From Duganella aceris (GTDB taxonomy: Bacteria > Pseudomonadota > Gammaproteobacteria > Burkholderiales > Burkholderiaceae_D), in the NCBI RefSeq assembly GCF_011090165.1, contig NZ_JAADJT010000001.1, forward strand, positions 434,001 through 498,000: DNA of 64,000 nt, written 5' to 3'. A program made the position numbers and the translations under genes. Positions 26,992 through 35,895 of the stretch are shown in pieces (positions within the stretch are counted from its first letter, which is position 1; each line of letters opens with the position of its first letter). The notes below the pieces were generated by a model. It searched no databases, was not told where the DNA came from, and worked only from the letters and a program-made list of their open reading frames with translations.

Positions 26992-27804
26992 ATGAAACGA
27001 TACGCACTGGCCGCACTGGCCTCCACCATGCTGTTCGCCGCCACCGGCGCGGCCCAAGCCGACGACGCGCTGAAGGCGGCGGTCGCCGCCAAGTCGCGCA
27101 CGCCGGCCAACGTGGAGCGCGACGTGTATCGCCATCCGTACGAGACCCTGAACTTCTTCGGCATCAAGCCGACCATGACGGTGGTGGAGCTGGCGCCGGG
27201 CGGCGGCTGGTACACCGAGATCCTGGCGCCCTACCTGCGCGACCAGGGCAAGCTGATCGTGGCCGGCAACGACATCGCGTCGCCGAGCGAGGGTGAGCGC
27301 AAAGGCGCGGAGCGTTTCCTGGCGCGCCTGAACGCCAAGCCCGAGGTGTACAACAAGGTGGCGCTGGGCGTGTTCTCGCCGCCGCGCAAATATGAAATGG
27401 CGCCGGCCGGCAGCGTCGACATGGTGCTGACGTTCCGGAATATCCACAACTGGATTCCGGCCGGCCCGGAGAAGATGAAGGAGCTGTTCGCCAACATCTA
27501 CACGGTGCTGAAGCCGGGCGGCGTGTTCGGCGTCGAGGAGCACCGCCTGCCGGCGTCAAAGACGCAGGATGCGGAGGCCAGCAGCGGCTATATGCACGAG
27601 AAGTATGTGATCGGTCTGGCCGAGGCGGCGGGCTTCAAGCTGGCCGCCAAGTCGGAGATCAACGCCAATCCGAAGGACACCGCCGACCACAAGGGCGGCG
27701 TGTGGTCGCTGCCGCCGACCTACGCCAACAAGGACGTGGACCGCGCCAAGTACCAGGCCATCGGCGAGAGCGACCGCATGACGCTGAAGTTCGTCAAGCC
27801 GTAA
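26992..27804 (+). CDS. exported class I SAM-dependent methyltransferase
   Basis: 270 residues from MKRYALAALAS with GGAG seven bases upstream. A signal peptide (about 1-23, ending AAQADD) indicates a periplasmic protein. The SAM-binding loop is VVELAPGGGWYTEIL; further motifs are IVAGNDIA, VDMVLTFRNIHNWI and LKPGGVFGVEEHR. Exported methyltransferases of this type are frequent in proteobacteria but their substrate is not known, and SAM supply in the periplasm is an open question. It is divergent from the tldDE operon and convergent with the chemotaxis cluster. Confidence 0.88.
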   Translation: MKRYALAALASTMLFAATGAAQADDALKAAVAAKSRTPANVERDVYRHPYETLNFFGIKPTMTVVELAPGGGWYTEILAPYLRDQGKLIVAGNDIASPSEGERKGAERFLARLNAKPEVYNKVALGVFSPPRKYEMAPAGSVDMVLTFRNIHNWIPAGPEKMKELFANIYTVLKPGGVFGVEEHRLPASKTQDAEASSGYMHEKYVIGLAEAAGFKLAAKSEINANPKDTADHKGGVWSLPPTYANKDVDRAKYQAIGESDRMTLKFVKP

Positions 27805-27834
27805 GCTTTACCCCTCAAGCGGCGAGCCGCCGCC

Positions 27835-27864
27835 GGGGTCAGACCCCGTACGGGGTCTGACCCC
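27835..27864. repeat. 30 bp perfect palindrome between convergent genes
   Basis: GGGGTCAGACCCC, GTAC, GGGGTCTGACCCC is a perfect palindrome. It lies between the methyltransferase stop and the end of the chemotaxis cluster. Similar GGGGTCTGACCCC elements are, from memory, common between genes of Massilia relatives. Without a T-tract it is REP-like rather than a standard terminator. Confidence 0.7.
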
Positions 27865-27881
27865 TCTGTGGCCCTGCGGGG

Positions 27882-29324
27882 TTAGAAGCGCGTGAACTTT
27901 TGCTCGTCGGGCGCGCCGTCCGGCGCCAGGCGGGTGGGTTTGCGCGGCGCCGCACGACGCGGCGCGTAGCCGTCGTCCACCGCGTACCGCTTGAACACCG
28001 CCATCAAGCGCCCCAGCTGCTCGGCCTGGGCGCTCATCTCCTCCGACGTCGCCGCCAGCTCCTCCGAGCTGGCCGCGTTGACCTGCGTGGTCTGGCTCAA
28101 CTGGATCACCGCGCCGTTGATCTGCCGCACGCCCGAACTCTGCTCCTCCGACGCCGCCGCGATCTCCTGCACCAGGTCCGAGGTCTTGCGGATGTTCGGC
28201 GCCAGCGCGTCGAACATCACGCCGGCCTGCTCCGCCAGGTCGACGCTGTCGGCCGCCACCTTGCTGATCTCCTGCGCCGCGATCTGGCTGCGCTCGGCCA
28301 GCTTGCGCACCTCGGCCGCCACCACCGCGAAGCCCTTGCCGTGTTCGTGCGCGCGCGCCGCCTCGATGGCCGCGTTCAGCGCCAGCAGATTGGTCTGGTA
28401 CGCGATATCGTCGATGATGCCGATCTTGCTGGCGATCTGCTTCATCGCCGCCGCCGTCGCCTTCACCATCTCGCCGCCGCGCACCGCCTCCAGCGCGGCC
28501 TGGGTCGCGATGCCGTCGGTGATCCTGGCGTTCTCGGTGTTCTGCGCGATCGACGCCGTCATCTGCTCGATCGAGGCGCTGGTTTCCTCCACTCCGGCCG
28601 CCTGCTCGCTGGACGCCTGCGACAGCGATTGCGCGGTGGAGCTGACCTCCTGCGAGGCGCCGGCCAGGCCGGCCACCACCGCCTGCACCTCGCGCACGAT
28701 GCCCGACAGGCTGCGCGCCAGCCACACCGCCAGCACGCAGCCGAGGAGCGCGATCACCACGTCGACCGCCAGGATCAGCTGCTTGGCGGAGGCGGTGACG
28801 TCGGACATGGCTTCCGATTCGGCCCTGGTCTCGGCGTCGTTCACCTTGAGCAGCTTGCGGAAGGCACTGGCGATGGCTTCGTCCGCGCCCTTGATGGCCT
28901 TGTCCATCTCCAGCGCGGTCAAGCCCTTCTCGTGCATGGCCTCCAGCTGCGCCATGCTGTCGGCATAGGACTTGGTGCCCACCGCGACTTCGCCCAGCAG
29001 CACCTGTTCCTCGGGGTCGAGCGCGCCGGCCGACTTGTAATTTGCCATCTGCTTGTCGATTTCCGCCAGGTCGGCGCGGAACTGCACGTTGTTGTCGCCG
29101 CCGCGCAGAATGTAGTTCTTGAAGTGGCGCACCGCATGTCCGTGCGCCGTGACGCCCTCCAGCACCGCGTTCTTGCGCGCCAGCGTGATGGTTTCGAATT
29201 CGCGCCAGTGTTCGTGCAGGGAGGTCAGCTTGGCGAAGGCGATCACGCCCAGCAGGATCACCAGCAGCACGATGGCGCCGAACCCGGCATGCAGCCGGGT
29301 CTCCATTTTCATCTGATTGAGCAT
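27882..29324 (-). CDS. methyl-accepting chemotaxis protein, che-cluster type
   Basis: 480 residues from [14 protein letters not shown] (GGAG nine bases upstream); upstream in-frame ATGs at 29339 and 29363 are less well placed. Membrane segments lie at about 11-30 and 180-203, around a four-helix-bundle-like periplasmic domain. After the second there is almost no HAMP region. The signalling tip reads [20 protein letters not shown], followed by [18 protein letters not shown]. The protein ends DEQKFTRF, a tail motif shared with the other two MCPs of this cluster. It is the last gene of the chemotaxis cluster. Confidence 0.92.
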   Translation of the reverse strand: MLNQMKMETRLHAGFGAIVLLVILLGVIAFAKLTSLHEHWREFETITLARKNAVLEGVTAHGHAVRHFKNYILRGGDNNVQFRADLAEIDKQMANYKSAGALDPEEQVLLGEVAVGTKSYADSMAQLEAMHEKGLTALEMDKAIKGADEAIASAFRKLLKVNDAETRAESEAMSDVTASAKQLILAVDVVIALLGCVLAVWLARSLSGIVREVQAVVAGLAGASQEVSSTAQSLSQASSEQAAGVEETSASIEQMTASIAQNTENARITDGIATQAALEAVRGGEMVKATAAAMKQIASKIGIIDDIAYQTNLLALNAAIEAARAHEHGKGFAVVAAEVRKLAERSQIAAQEISKVAADSVDLAEQAGVMFDALAPNIRKTSDLVQEIAAASEEQSSGVRQINGAVIQLSQTTQVNAASSEELAATSEEMSAQAEQLGRLMAVFKRYAVDDGYAPRRAAPRKPTRLAPDGAPDEQKFTRF

Positions 29325-29404
29325 AGGTGTTGACTCCATATGACGGACGGATTCACGAATCATTGTGAACCATTATTCCGCGCACATTCTCACCAATACT
29401 AACC

Positions 29405-29884
29405 TCACGTCACCAGCGCGGCGATCTCGTGCTCCGACACCACGTGCCGCACGTTCAGCAGCAGCACGAAGCGGCCATTGACCTTGCCTATCCCTTGCAG
29501 CAGCTCGGCCCGCACCTGCGCGCCGAAGCTGGGCGCCGGCTCGATCTCGGCGGCCGGGATGTCCAGCACCGCGTTGACCGCGTCGACCAGGATGCCGATC
29601 ACGAACGGGCCGTCCTCGCCGTCCACCTCCACCACGATGATGCAGGTGCGTTTGCTCAGCGCCGACGGCTCGCGCTCCAGCCGCCGCGCCAGGTCCAGCA
29701 CCGGCACCGCCGTGCCGCGCAGGTTGATCACGCCGCTGATCGACGGCGGCATCTGCGGCACCGGCGTCACGCCGGCGTACTCCAGGATTTCGCGCACCGC
29801 CAGGATGCCGATCGCGAACATGTCCTGGCCCAGCATGAAGCTGAGGAATTGCGCCGGCGCCTCGGATACGGTGCTTGTGCTCAT
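29405..29884 (-). CDS. cheW: CheW coupling protein (copy 2)
   Basis: 159 residues. The CheW fold is indicated by FLSFMLGQDMFAIGILAVREIL near the start, GVINLRGTAVPVLDLARRL and GILVDAVNAVLDIPAAEIEP. It couples receptors to CheA. It lies between two receptor genes, with 11 bp to the upstream one. A second cheW is at 35323. Confidence 0.94.
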   Translation of the reverse strand: MSTSTVSEAPAQFLSFMLGQDMFAIGILAVREILEYAGVTPVPQMPPSISGVINLRGTAVPVLDLARRLEREPSALSKRTCIIVVEVDGEDGPFVIGILVDAVNAVLDIPAAEIEPAPSFGAQVRAELLQGIGKVNGRFVLLLNVRHVVSEHEIAALVT

Positions 29885-29895
29885 GGCCGCCTCGC

Positions 29896-31572
29896 CTAGA
29901 ATTTGACGAAATGCGACTCGTCCGGATCGCCCATCGCCATCACCTGGCGGCCGCCGCCCTGGCCCGGCTTGAACTTGGCCTTGGGGGCCGGCGCGCGCGA
30001 TACGGTGCGCAACGGCCGCGAAGCGCCGGTCAGTTTGAAGAAGGCCATGGTCTGCTGCAGCTGCTCGGCCTGGCTGCTCATCTCTTCGGCGGTGGCGGCC
30101 AACTCCTCGGAGCTGGAGGCGTTTTGCTGCGTGGTCTGGCTCAATTGCGTGACGGCGGAATTGATCTGCCCCACGCCGGCCGATTGCTCCTCCGACGCCG
30201 CCGTGATCTCCTGCACCAGATTGGAGGTGCGGCGGATATTCGGCACCATCTCGTCCAGCAGGCGGCCGGCTTTCTCCGCCAGTTCGACGCTGCTGCTGGC
30301 CACCTGCTCGATCTCCTGCGCCGCGACCTGGCTGCGTTCGGCCAGCTTGCGCACCTCGGCCGCCACCACCGCGAAGCCCTTGCCATGTTCGCCGGCGCGC
30401 GCCGCCTCGATCGCCGCGTTCAGCGCCAGCAGATTGGTCTGATAGGCGATGTCGTCGATGATGCTGATCTTCTTGGCGATCTGCTGCATCGCCGCCACCG
30501 TCGACTTGACCGCCTCGCCGCCTTCGGCCGCCTCCACCGCCGCCTTGCTGGCGATGCCGTCGGTGACCTTGGCGTTTTCCGTGTTCTGCGAAATCGACGC
30601 CGTCATCTGCTCCACCGAGGCGCTGGTCTCTTCGGTGCCGGCGGCCTGCTCGCTGGCGGCCTGCGACAGCGACTGCGCGGTGGCGCTGACTTCCTCCGAG
30701 GCGCTGGCCAGGGCTTCGGCGCCGCTGTTGACCTCTTCCACCACTTGCGACAGCTTGTCGATCATGCCCTTCATCGCCGCCAGCAGGCTGGTGGTGTCGC
30801 CCGGCTTGAGCCGCACCTCGGCGCTCAAGTCGCCATCGGCCACCTTGCGCACGATCTCGGATGCGTACGACGGATCGCCGCCCAGCTGGCGCAGGATGCC
30901 GCTCAGGATGAACAGCCCGATCGCCACCAGCAGCGCCAGCGCGATGCCGGAACTGACGTACATGGTGTTGGTGGCGCGCGAGGATGCCGCCTCGGCGTCC
31001 TTGACGTCGTTCTCGCCGTACTGGATGTTCATCACCACAATCTTGTTCAGGCCATCCTCCGCCTCGCGGAAAATACTACTGCTGTCCAACAGCATCTTGT
31101 GCATGGTGACGTACAGCTCCTTGCGCTTGGGCAGATCGGCGCGCACGATCTCGTTGGCCAGGTCGGTGAGCATGGCGTCGCGCGCCTTCCAGGTCTCCCA
31201 TTGCTTGACGAAGACCTTCCATGCCGCCGCCTCCTCGGTTTCCTGCGGCAGCGCCTCATACGTCTTCCAGTACTTGTCGATGTTGGTCCAGAAGCCCTGC
31301 TTCCGTTTGAGCTCGTGCACGACCACGTCGATCCCCTCGGGATAGGGCGCGGTCGCGTCGATGGCGCGGGTGGACGAGCGCAACGCGGTCTGCGCTTCGT
31401 TGATCTGCAACAGCGCCTGCACCGACGGCATGCGGTTGCGGCCGATCTGGTCCAGCATCTCGCCTTCCTTCTTCAATCCCATGAAGGCGATGATCATCAC
31501 CGTCAACAGGGCAAGCACCGCCACCGCCAGCAAAATCAAGATCTTGGTCCGAACCGTCAATGTAGAAAGCAT
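29896..31572 (-). CDS. methyl-accepting chemotaxis protein with HAMP domain
   Basis: 558 residues. Membrane segments lie at about 10-30 and 203-225, enclosing a four-helix-bundle ligand domain. A HAMP region (about 226-280) and a long coiled-coil signalling domain follow, with tip [20 protein letters not shown]. It ends with a Gly/Ala-rich linker and the tail DESHFVKF, which is like DEQKFTRF of the neighbouring MCP. Encoded between the REC-EAL and second cheW genes of the cluster. Confidence 0.94.
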   Translation of the reverse strand: MLSTLTVRTKILILLAVAVLALLTVMIIAFMGLKKEGEMLDQIGRNRMPSVQALLQINEAQTALRSSTRAIDATAPYPEGIDVVVHELKRKQGFWTNIDKYWKTYEALPQETEEAAAWKVFVKQWETWKARDAMLTDLANEIVRADLPKRKELYVTMHKMLLDSSSIFREAEDGLNKIVVMNIQYGENDVKDAEAASSRATNTMYVSSGIALALLVAIGLFILSGILRQLGGDPSYASEIVRKVADGDLSAEVRLKPGDTTSLLAAMKGMIDKLSQVVEEVNSGAEALASASEEVSATAQSLSQAASEQAAGTEETSASVEQMTASISQNTENAKVTDGIASKAAVEAAEGGEAVKSTVAAMQQIAKKISIIDDIAYQTNLLALNAAIEAARAGEHGKGFAVVAAEVRKLAERSQVAAQEIEQVASSSVELAEKAGRLLDEMVPNIRRTSNLVQEITAASEEQSAGVGQINSAVTQLSQTTQQNASSSEELAATAEEMSSQAEQLQQTMAFFKLTGASRPLRTVSRAPAPKAKFKPGQGGGRQVMAMGDPDESHFVKF

Positions 31573-31599
31573 GGTGATTCCCCTATGTTTTATTTTGAA

Positions 31600-32865
31600 C
31601 TACTCAACCCCGGCCAATGTGCGCAAACGCCTGCGATCCTGCCTGATCCATGCCACCAGATCTTCGGCCGGCATCGGCCTGGCCAGCAGGTAGCCCTGCG
31701 CCAGGTCGCAGCCCAGGTCCCGCAGCAGCTTCCAATCCTCCACCGTTTCCACGCCCTCGGCCACGGTGGCCACTCCCAAACGCTGGCCCAGCTCCAGCGC
31801 GCTTTTCAACACCACGTGACGGTTCGGCCACTGCGAGGCGCCGTTGACGAACGCGCGGTCTATCTTCAACTCGGTGAACGGGCAGCGCGCGAACTGCTGC
31901 ATCGATGAGTAGCCGATGCCGAAATCGTCCATCGCCAGGCCGAAACCCATCAGCCGCAGCCGCCCCATGTTGGTCAGCGATTGCGACAACTGGCGCATCA
32001 CGCTGGTCTCGGTCACTTCCCATATCAGCGCGGCCGGCGCCACGCCGGAGTCCATCACCAGCGCCGTCAGGCGGTCGATGAAGCTCCGGTCCGAGAGGTT
32101 GTCGGCCGACAGGTTGACCGACACCGTCAGCGGCGGCAGGCCGGCCTCGGTCCAGCCGAGCATGCGCCGCAGCACCTGTCCGACGATGGCCAGCGTGAAC
32201 TCGGCCATCAGCGGCGTGCCTTCCAGCGCATCGATGAAATGTGGCGGCGCCAGCACGCCGCGTTGCGGATGCGTCCAGCGCGCCAGCGCCTCCACGCCTT
32301 TCAGCTGGCCGCTGTGCATCGCCACTTTCGGTTGGAAGTAGGGCAGGAATTCGTTGCGCTCCAGCGCTTGCGCCAGTTCGTCCAGCGTGGCCGGAACTCC
32401 CTGCGATGCCGCCGGCGCGGCGCTGCAACCGCGTCCGGCGCGCGTCAGCAGTTGCGTCAGCGGCGCCAGCTGCACCGGCTTGAGCAGGGTGCCCAGCAGG
32501 CCGATCGAAGCGTCTTCGCAGCCCATGCTTTCGATGATCTCCAGCAGGCGCGGATCGCGCGCGCTGACCACGATCAGGTTTTCCGTCAGATGGCGATCGC
32601 GCAGCTGGCAGGTCAGCTCGATGCCGTCCATGCCCGGCATCTCCAGGTCGGTCAGCACCAGGAACATCGGATCGCCTTGCAGGTTCTCCAGCACCCGCAA
32701 GGCCTCGTTGCCGTCGCCAGCCTCCATGATCTCGCCAAAGCCGAGCTGGCGCAGCAGGCCGACCAGGTAGCCGCGCTGCACCACGCTGTCCTCCACCACC
32801 AGCACGCGGCGGCCGGCCCATTGCGGCGCGGCGACATCGATGTGGGCGGGCGGCGGCGTGGACAT
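31600..32865 (-). CDS. response regulator with EAL (c-di-GMP phosphodiesterase) output
   Basis: 421 residues. Receiver domain about 17-140 with phospho-Asp in VLTDLEMPGMDG. The EAL domain (about 165-410) retains the catalytic set: VEALARW (EAL loop), VNLSADNLS, DDFGIGYSS, ELKIDRAFV and VAEGVETVED. It should hydrolyse c-di-GMP, with activity governed by phosphorylation, possibly from the CheA of this cluster. Its gene begins 4 bp after cheB, so it is co-transcribed with the chemotaxis genes. This would link receptor signalling to c-di-GMP level. Confidence 0.94.
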   Translation of the reverse strand: MSTPPPAHIDVAAPQWAGRRVLVVEDSVVQRGYLVGLLRQLGFGEIMEAGDGNEALRVLENLQGDPMFLVLTDLEMPGMDGIELTCQLRDRHLTENLIVVSARDPRLLEIIESMGCEDASIGLLGTLLKPVQLAPLTQLLTRAGRGCSAAPAASQGVPATLDELAQALERNEFLPYFQPKVAMHSGQLKGVEALARWTHPQRGVLAPPHFIDALEGTPLMAEFTLAIVGQVLRRMLGWTEAGLPPLTVSVNLSADNLSDRSFIDRLTALVMDSGVAPAALIWEVTETSVMRQLSQSLTNMGRLRLMGFGLAMDDFGIGYSSMQQFARCPFTELKIDRAFVNGASQWPNRHVVLKSALELGQRLGVATVAEGVETVEDWKLLRDLGCDLAQGYLLARPMPAEDLVAWIRQDRRRLRTLAGVE

Positions 32866-32869
32866 GATG

Positions 32870-33946
32870 CTAGTACGACAGCTGCTGCAGGATTTCGCGA
32901 TAGATCGCGTTCAACGGCACCGATTTCTCGACCCCGCCGCGCTTGACCGCTTCCTTCGGCATGCCGTACACCACGCAACTGGCCTCGTCCTGCGCCACGG
33001 TGCGGGCGCCGGCCTTGAGCATCTCCAGCAAACCTGCGGCGCCGTCGTCGCCCATGCCGGTCATGATTACGCCCAGCGCGTTGGCGCCGGCGGCGCGCGC
33101 GGCGGAGCGGAACAGCACATCGACCGACGGCCGGTGGCGGTTGACCAGCGGCCCGTCGACCACCTCGACAAAGTATTGGGCGCCGGTGCGGCGCAACAGC
33201 ATGTGCTTGCCGCCCGGCGCGATCAGCACCTGCCCTTGCAGCACGCGGTCGTTGTTGGCCGCCTCCTTGACCCGCACCTGGCACACGCTGTCGAGCCGCG
33301 CCGCGAAGGCGGCGGTGAATTTTTCCGGCATGTGCTGCACCACCACGATGCCGGGCGAGACGCGCGGCAGCGACGTCAACACCTCCTCCAGCGCCTGCGT
33401 GCCGCCGGTCGAGGTGCCGATCGCCACCACCCGCTCGGTGGTCGCCGTCATCGGCCGGGGCGCGTCGCCGGGCGGCAGGATGGCGTCCGCGTTCAGCTTG
33501 GCGGTGACCGGCGGCGGCGCCGGCCGGTTGGCCAGCTTGCCGACATGCGCGCCGGCCGCCGCCCGCACCGCCGACACCAGCTCGTCGGCGCTGTCGTGCA
33601 GGAACTGCTTCAGGTCCAGGCGCGGCTTGGTGATGATCGCCACCGCGCCGGCGGTCAGCGCCTCGACCGAGGTCTGCGCCCCCTTCTCGGTCAGCGTCGA
33701 GCAGATCACCACCGGGGTCGGATGCTCGGTCATGATCTTGCGCAGGAAGGTGATGCCGTCCATCTTGGGCATCTCCACATCGAGCACGATCACGTCCGGC
33801 CATTGCACCTTCATGCGCTCCATCGCGAGGAAGGGATTGGCCACCGCATGGGTGACGGTGATGCCGGGCGCCGCGTTCAGCAGCCCGCTCAACACCTGCC
33901 GCACCACGGCCGAATCGTCGACGATCATGACGTTAATTCCACTCAT
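32870..33946 (-). CDS. cheB: CheB protein-glutamate methylesterase
   Basis: 358 residues. Receiver domain with D56 in [13 protein letters not shown]; methylesterase domain with the catalytic Ser in [12 protein letters not shown], His in [15 protein letters not shown] and Asp in [12 protein letters not shown]. It removes methyl groups from receptors. The start overlaps the cheD stop by four bases. Confidence 0.96.
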   Translation of the reverse strand: MSGINVMIVDDSAVVRQVLSGLLNAAPGITVTHAVANPFLAMERMKVQWPDVIVLDVEMPKMDGITFLRKIMTEHPTPVVICSTLTEKGAQTSVEALTAGAVAIITKPRLDLKQFLHDSADELVSAVRAAAGAHVGKLANRPAPPPVTAKLNADAILPPGDAPRPMTATTERVVAIGTSTGGTQALEEVLTSLPRVSPGIVVVQHMPEKFTAAFAARLDSVCQVRVKEAANNDRVLQGQVLIAPGGKHMLLRRTGAQYFVEVVDGPLVNRHRPSVDVLFRSAARAAGANALGVIMTGMGDDGAAGLLEMLKAGARTVAQDEASCVVYGMPKEAVKRGGVEKSVPLNAIYREILQQLSY

Positions 33947-34485
33947 TGATGATTCCTTGCTCCTGCGTTGCCCGCGCGTCCCGCCTTCGAATCCGGCTTC
34001 GGTTCGGGCGGGATCTGGCGGCTCAATACTTCGCCGCTGCGGATGGTGAAGATCAGTTGACGGTGCCCTTCGCCGAACAGGCTCTCGGACACCACGTGTA
34101 TGCCGTGCTGCTGCAACATGCTGCGCGCGTAATCGCCGTTCTGCATGCCGATGTCGCGCGCCTTGCCGTTACGCGGGAACATGGCGCCGCCGCCGAAGAT
34201 CTTGCCCTGGCACTGGCTCGGTGCGACGCCGTAGCTGGCCATGCCCTCGGTCAGCAGCCGCATGGCGTCGGCGCCGTACATGCCCGGCTTGTCCTCGGGC
34301 CGCTCGGCCCGGCGCTGGCTGTCACCCGGCAGCAGGAAGTGCGACATGGCGCCGATGCGCATGCCCGGATGCCACAACGTGATCGAGACGCAGGACCCGA
34401 GCAGCGTACGCACCCGGTAGCGCTGGTCGCCGACGAAGTAATCGCCCGGCATCAGGAAGATATCGATCAATTTGGCGTCGGGCAT
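33943..34485 (-). CDS. cheD: CheD receptor glutamine deamidase
   Basis: 180 residues. The catalytic Cys is in [12 protein letters not shown] and the His in [16 protein letters not shown] and NAGKIFGG-like motifs follow ([12 protein letters not shown]). CheD deamidates receptor Gln residues. Gene overlaps cheB, and no cheZ or cheC is seen in the cluster. Confidence 0.95.
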   Translation of the reverse strand: MPDAKLIDIFLMPGDYFVGDQRYRVRTLLGSCVSITLWHPGMRIGAMSHFLLPGDSQRRAERPEDKPGMYGADAMRLLTEGMASYGVAPSQCQGKIFGGGAMFPRNGKARDIGMQNGDYARSMLQQHGIHVVSESLFGEGHRQLIFTIRSGEVLSRQIPPEPKPDSKAGRAGNAGARNHQ

Positions 34486-34501
34486 GGTCGGCGTCGTCCC
34501 G

Positions 34502-35308
34502 TCATGCTTTGCGGTAGATCGACGGCGCCACCGGCACCAGCGTATCGTTGATATCGTTCAGCGTCTCCGAATGGCCGATCAGAAAGTAACCGCCGGGGCG
34601 CAGCTGCGCCAGCAGGCGTGTCACCACCTGGCGCTTGGTCTCCAGGTTAAAGTAGATCATCACATTGCGCAGGAAGATCACGTCGAAGCTGCCCAGCTTC
34701 GGCAAGGGCTGGTTCAGGTTCAGGTGCTGGAACTGCACCCGCTGCCGCAGCGCGCGTTCGATCAGCATCGTGCCCGCCTCGCTGCCCTGGCCCTTGAGGC
34801 AGAAGCGGCGCAGGTAGGCGTCCGGCATCTGCGTGGCGCGCTCCATCGGATAGTGGCCGGTGCGGGCGCGCTCCAGCACGCGGGTGCTGATGTCGGTGCC
34901 CAGCACTTCCCACGCCGCGTCGCCGAGGATATCGGCCAGCACCATCGCGATGCTGTACGGCTCCTCGCCGCTGGAGCTGGCCGCGCTCCACACGCGCAGC
35001 GTCTTGCCCTTGTCGCGCGCGTCCAGCGCCAGGTCGCGCAGCAGCGTGAAGTGCTTCGGCTCGCGGAAGAAATAGGTCTCGTTGGTGGTCAGCAGATCGA
35101 CCGCCACCTGCAGTTCGGCCGGCTGCGAACGGCTCTCCAGCAGGCGCAGGTAATCGCTATAGCTGTCGAGCTGATAGTGCGCCAGGCGCTTGGCCAGGCG
35201 GCCGCTGACCAGCGCCTGCTTGCCGTTGGCCATGAAGATCCCGGCCGCATCGTAGATGAAGCGCTGGAACTGCATGAACTCGCGGTCGGTGATGGTCGCT
35301 ACCGGCAT
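34502..35308 (-). CDS. cheR: CheR receptor methyltransferase
   Basis: 268 residues. The N-terminal helical domain (FQRFIYDAAGI...SGRLAKRL) is followed by LTTNETYFFREPKHF, SAASSSGEEPYSIAM, VLGTDISTRVLERA and VIFLRNVMIYF, all CheR hallmarks. It methylates receptor Glu residues with SAM. The three MCPs of the cluster carry a common C-terminal motif that could dock CheR or CheD. Confidence 0.96.
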   Translation of the reverse strand: MPVATITDREFMQFQRFIYDAAGIFMANGKQALVSGRLAKRLAHYQLDSYSDYLRLLESRSQPAELQVAVDLLTTNETYFFREPKHFTLLRDLALDARDKGKTLRVWSAASSSGEEPYSIAMVLADILGDAAWEVLGTDISTRVLERARTGHYPMERATQMPDAYLRRFCLKGQGSEAGTMLIERALRQRVQFQHLNLNQPLPKLGSFDVIFLRNVMIYFNLETKRQVVTRLLAQLRPGGYFLIGHSETLNDINDTLVPVAPSIYRKA

Positions 35309-35322
35309 GATGCGCTACTCCC

Positions 35323-35880
35323 TCACGCCGCGACGGCGGTGCCGCGCGCCATCTCGACGATTTCCTCGCTCGACAGCACGTGTTCGATATCGAGCAGGAT
35401 CACGAACTTGCCGTTGAATTTACCGATGCCGGCGATGAAATCTGGACGGATGCGGGTGCCGAACGCCGGCGCCGGCTCGATGTCGCCGGCGGCGATCTCC
35501 ACCACCGCGTTGACCGCGTCGACCAGCATGCCCAGCACCTGCTTGCCTTCGCCGTCGGCGTTCGCCACTTCGACGATGACGATGCAGGAGCGCTTGCCGA
35601 TGACGCTGGGCGCGCGGCCGAAGCGCGCCGACAGGTCCATCACCGGCACCACCGCGCCGCGCAGGTTGATCACGCCGCGCACGCAGGCCGGCATCATCGG
35701 CACCGTGGCCAGGCTGCCGTATTCGATGATCTCCTTGATGTGCAGGATGCCGACCGCGTACTGGTCCTCGCCCAGCAGGAAGGTCAGGAACTGGCTGGGC
35801 AGCGCGGCTCCGCTCTGCAGCGCGACGATGGCGCTGCTACCGTAAGTCACAACGTTGGAGGGGTTGACGGCGGTATTCAT
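35323..35880 (-). CDS. cheW: CheW coupling protein (copy 1)
   Basis: 185 residues, with an N-terminal extension of about 25 compared with the second CheW. Motifs FLTFLLGEDQYAVGILHIKE, GVINLRGAVVPVMDLSARF and LVDAVNAVVEIAAGDIEP define the fold. Encoded 15 bp after cheA. Confidence 0.95.
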   Translation of the reverse strand: MNTAVNPSNVVTYGSSAIVALQSGAALPSQFLTFLLGEDQYAVGILHIKEIIEYGSLATVPMMPACVRGVINLRGAVVPVMDLSARFGRAPSVIGKRSCIVIVEVANADGEGKQVLGMLVDAVNAVVEIAAGDIEPAPAFGTRIRPDFIAGIGKFNGKFVILLDIEHVLSSEEIVEMARGTAVAA

Positions 35881-35895
35881 GGTTTCCTCGTTTTC

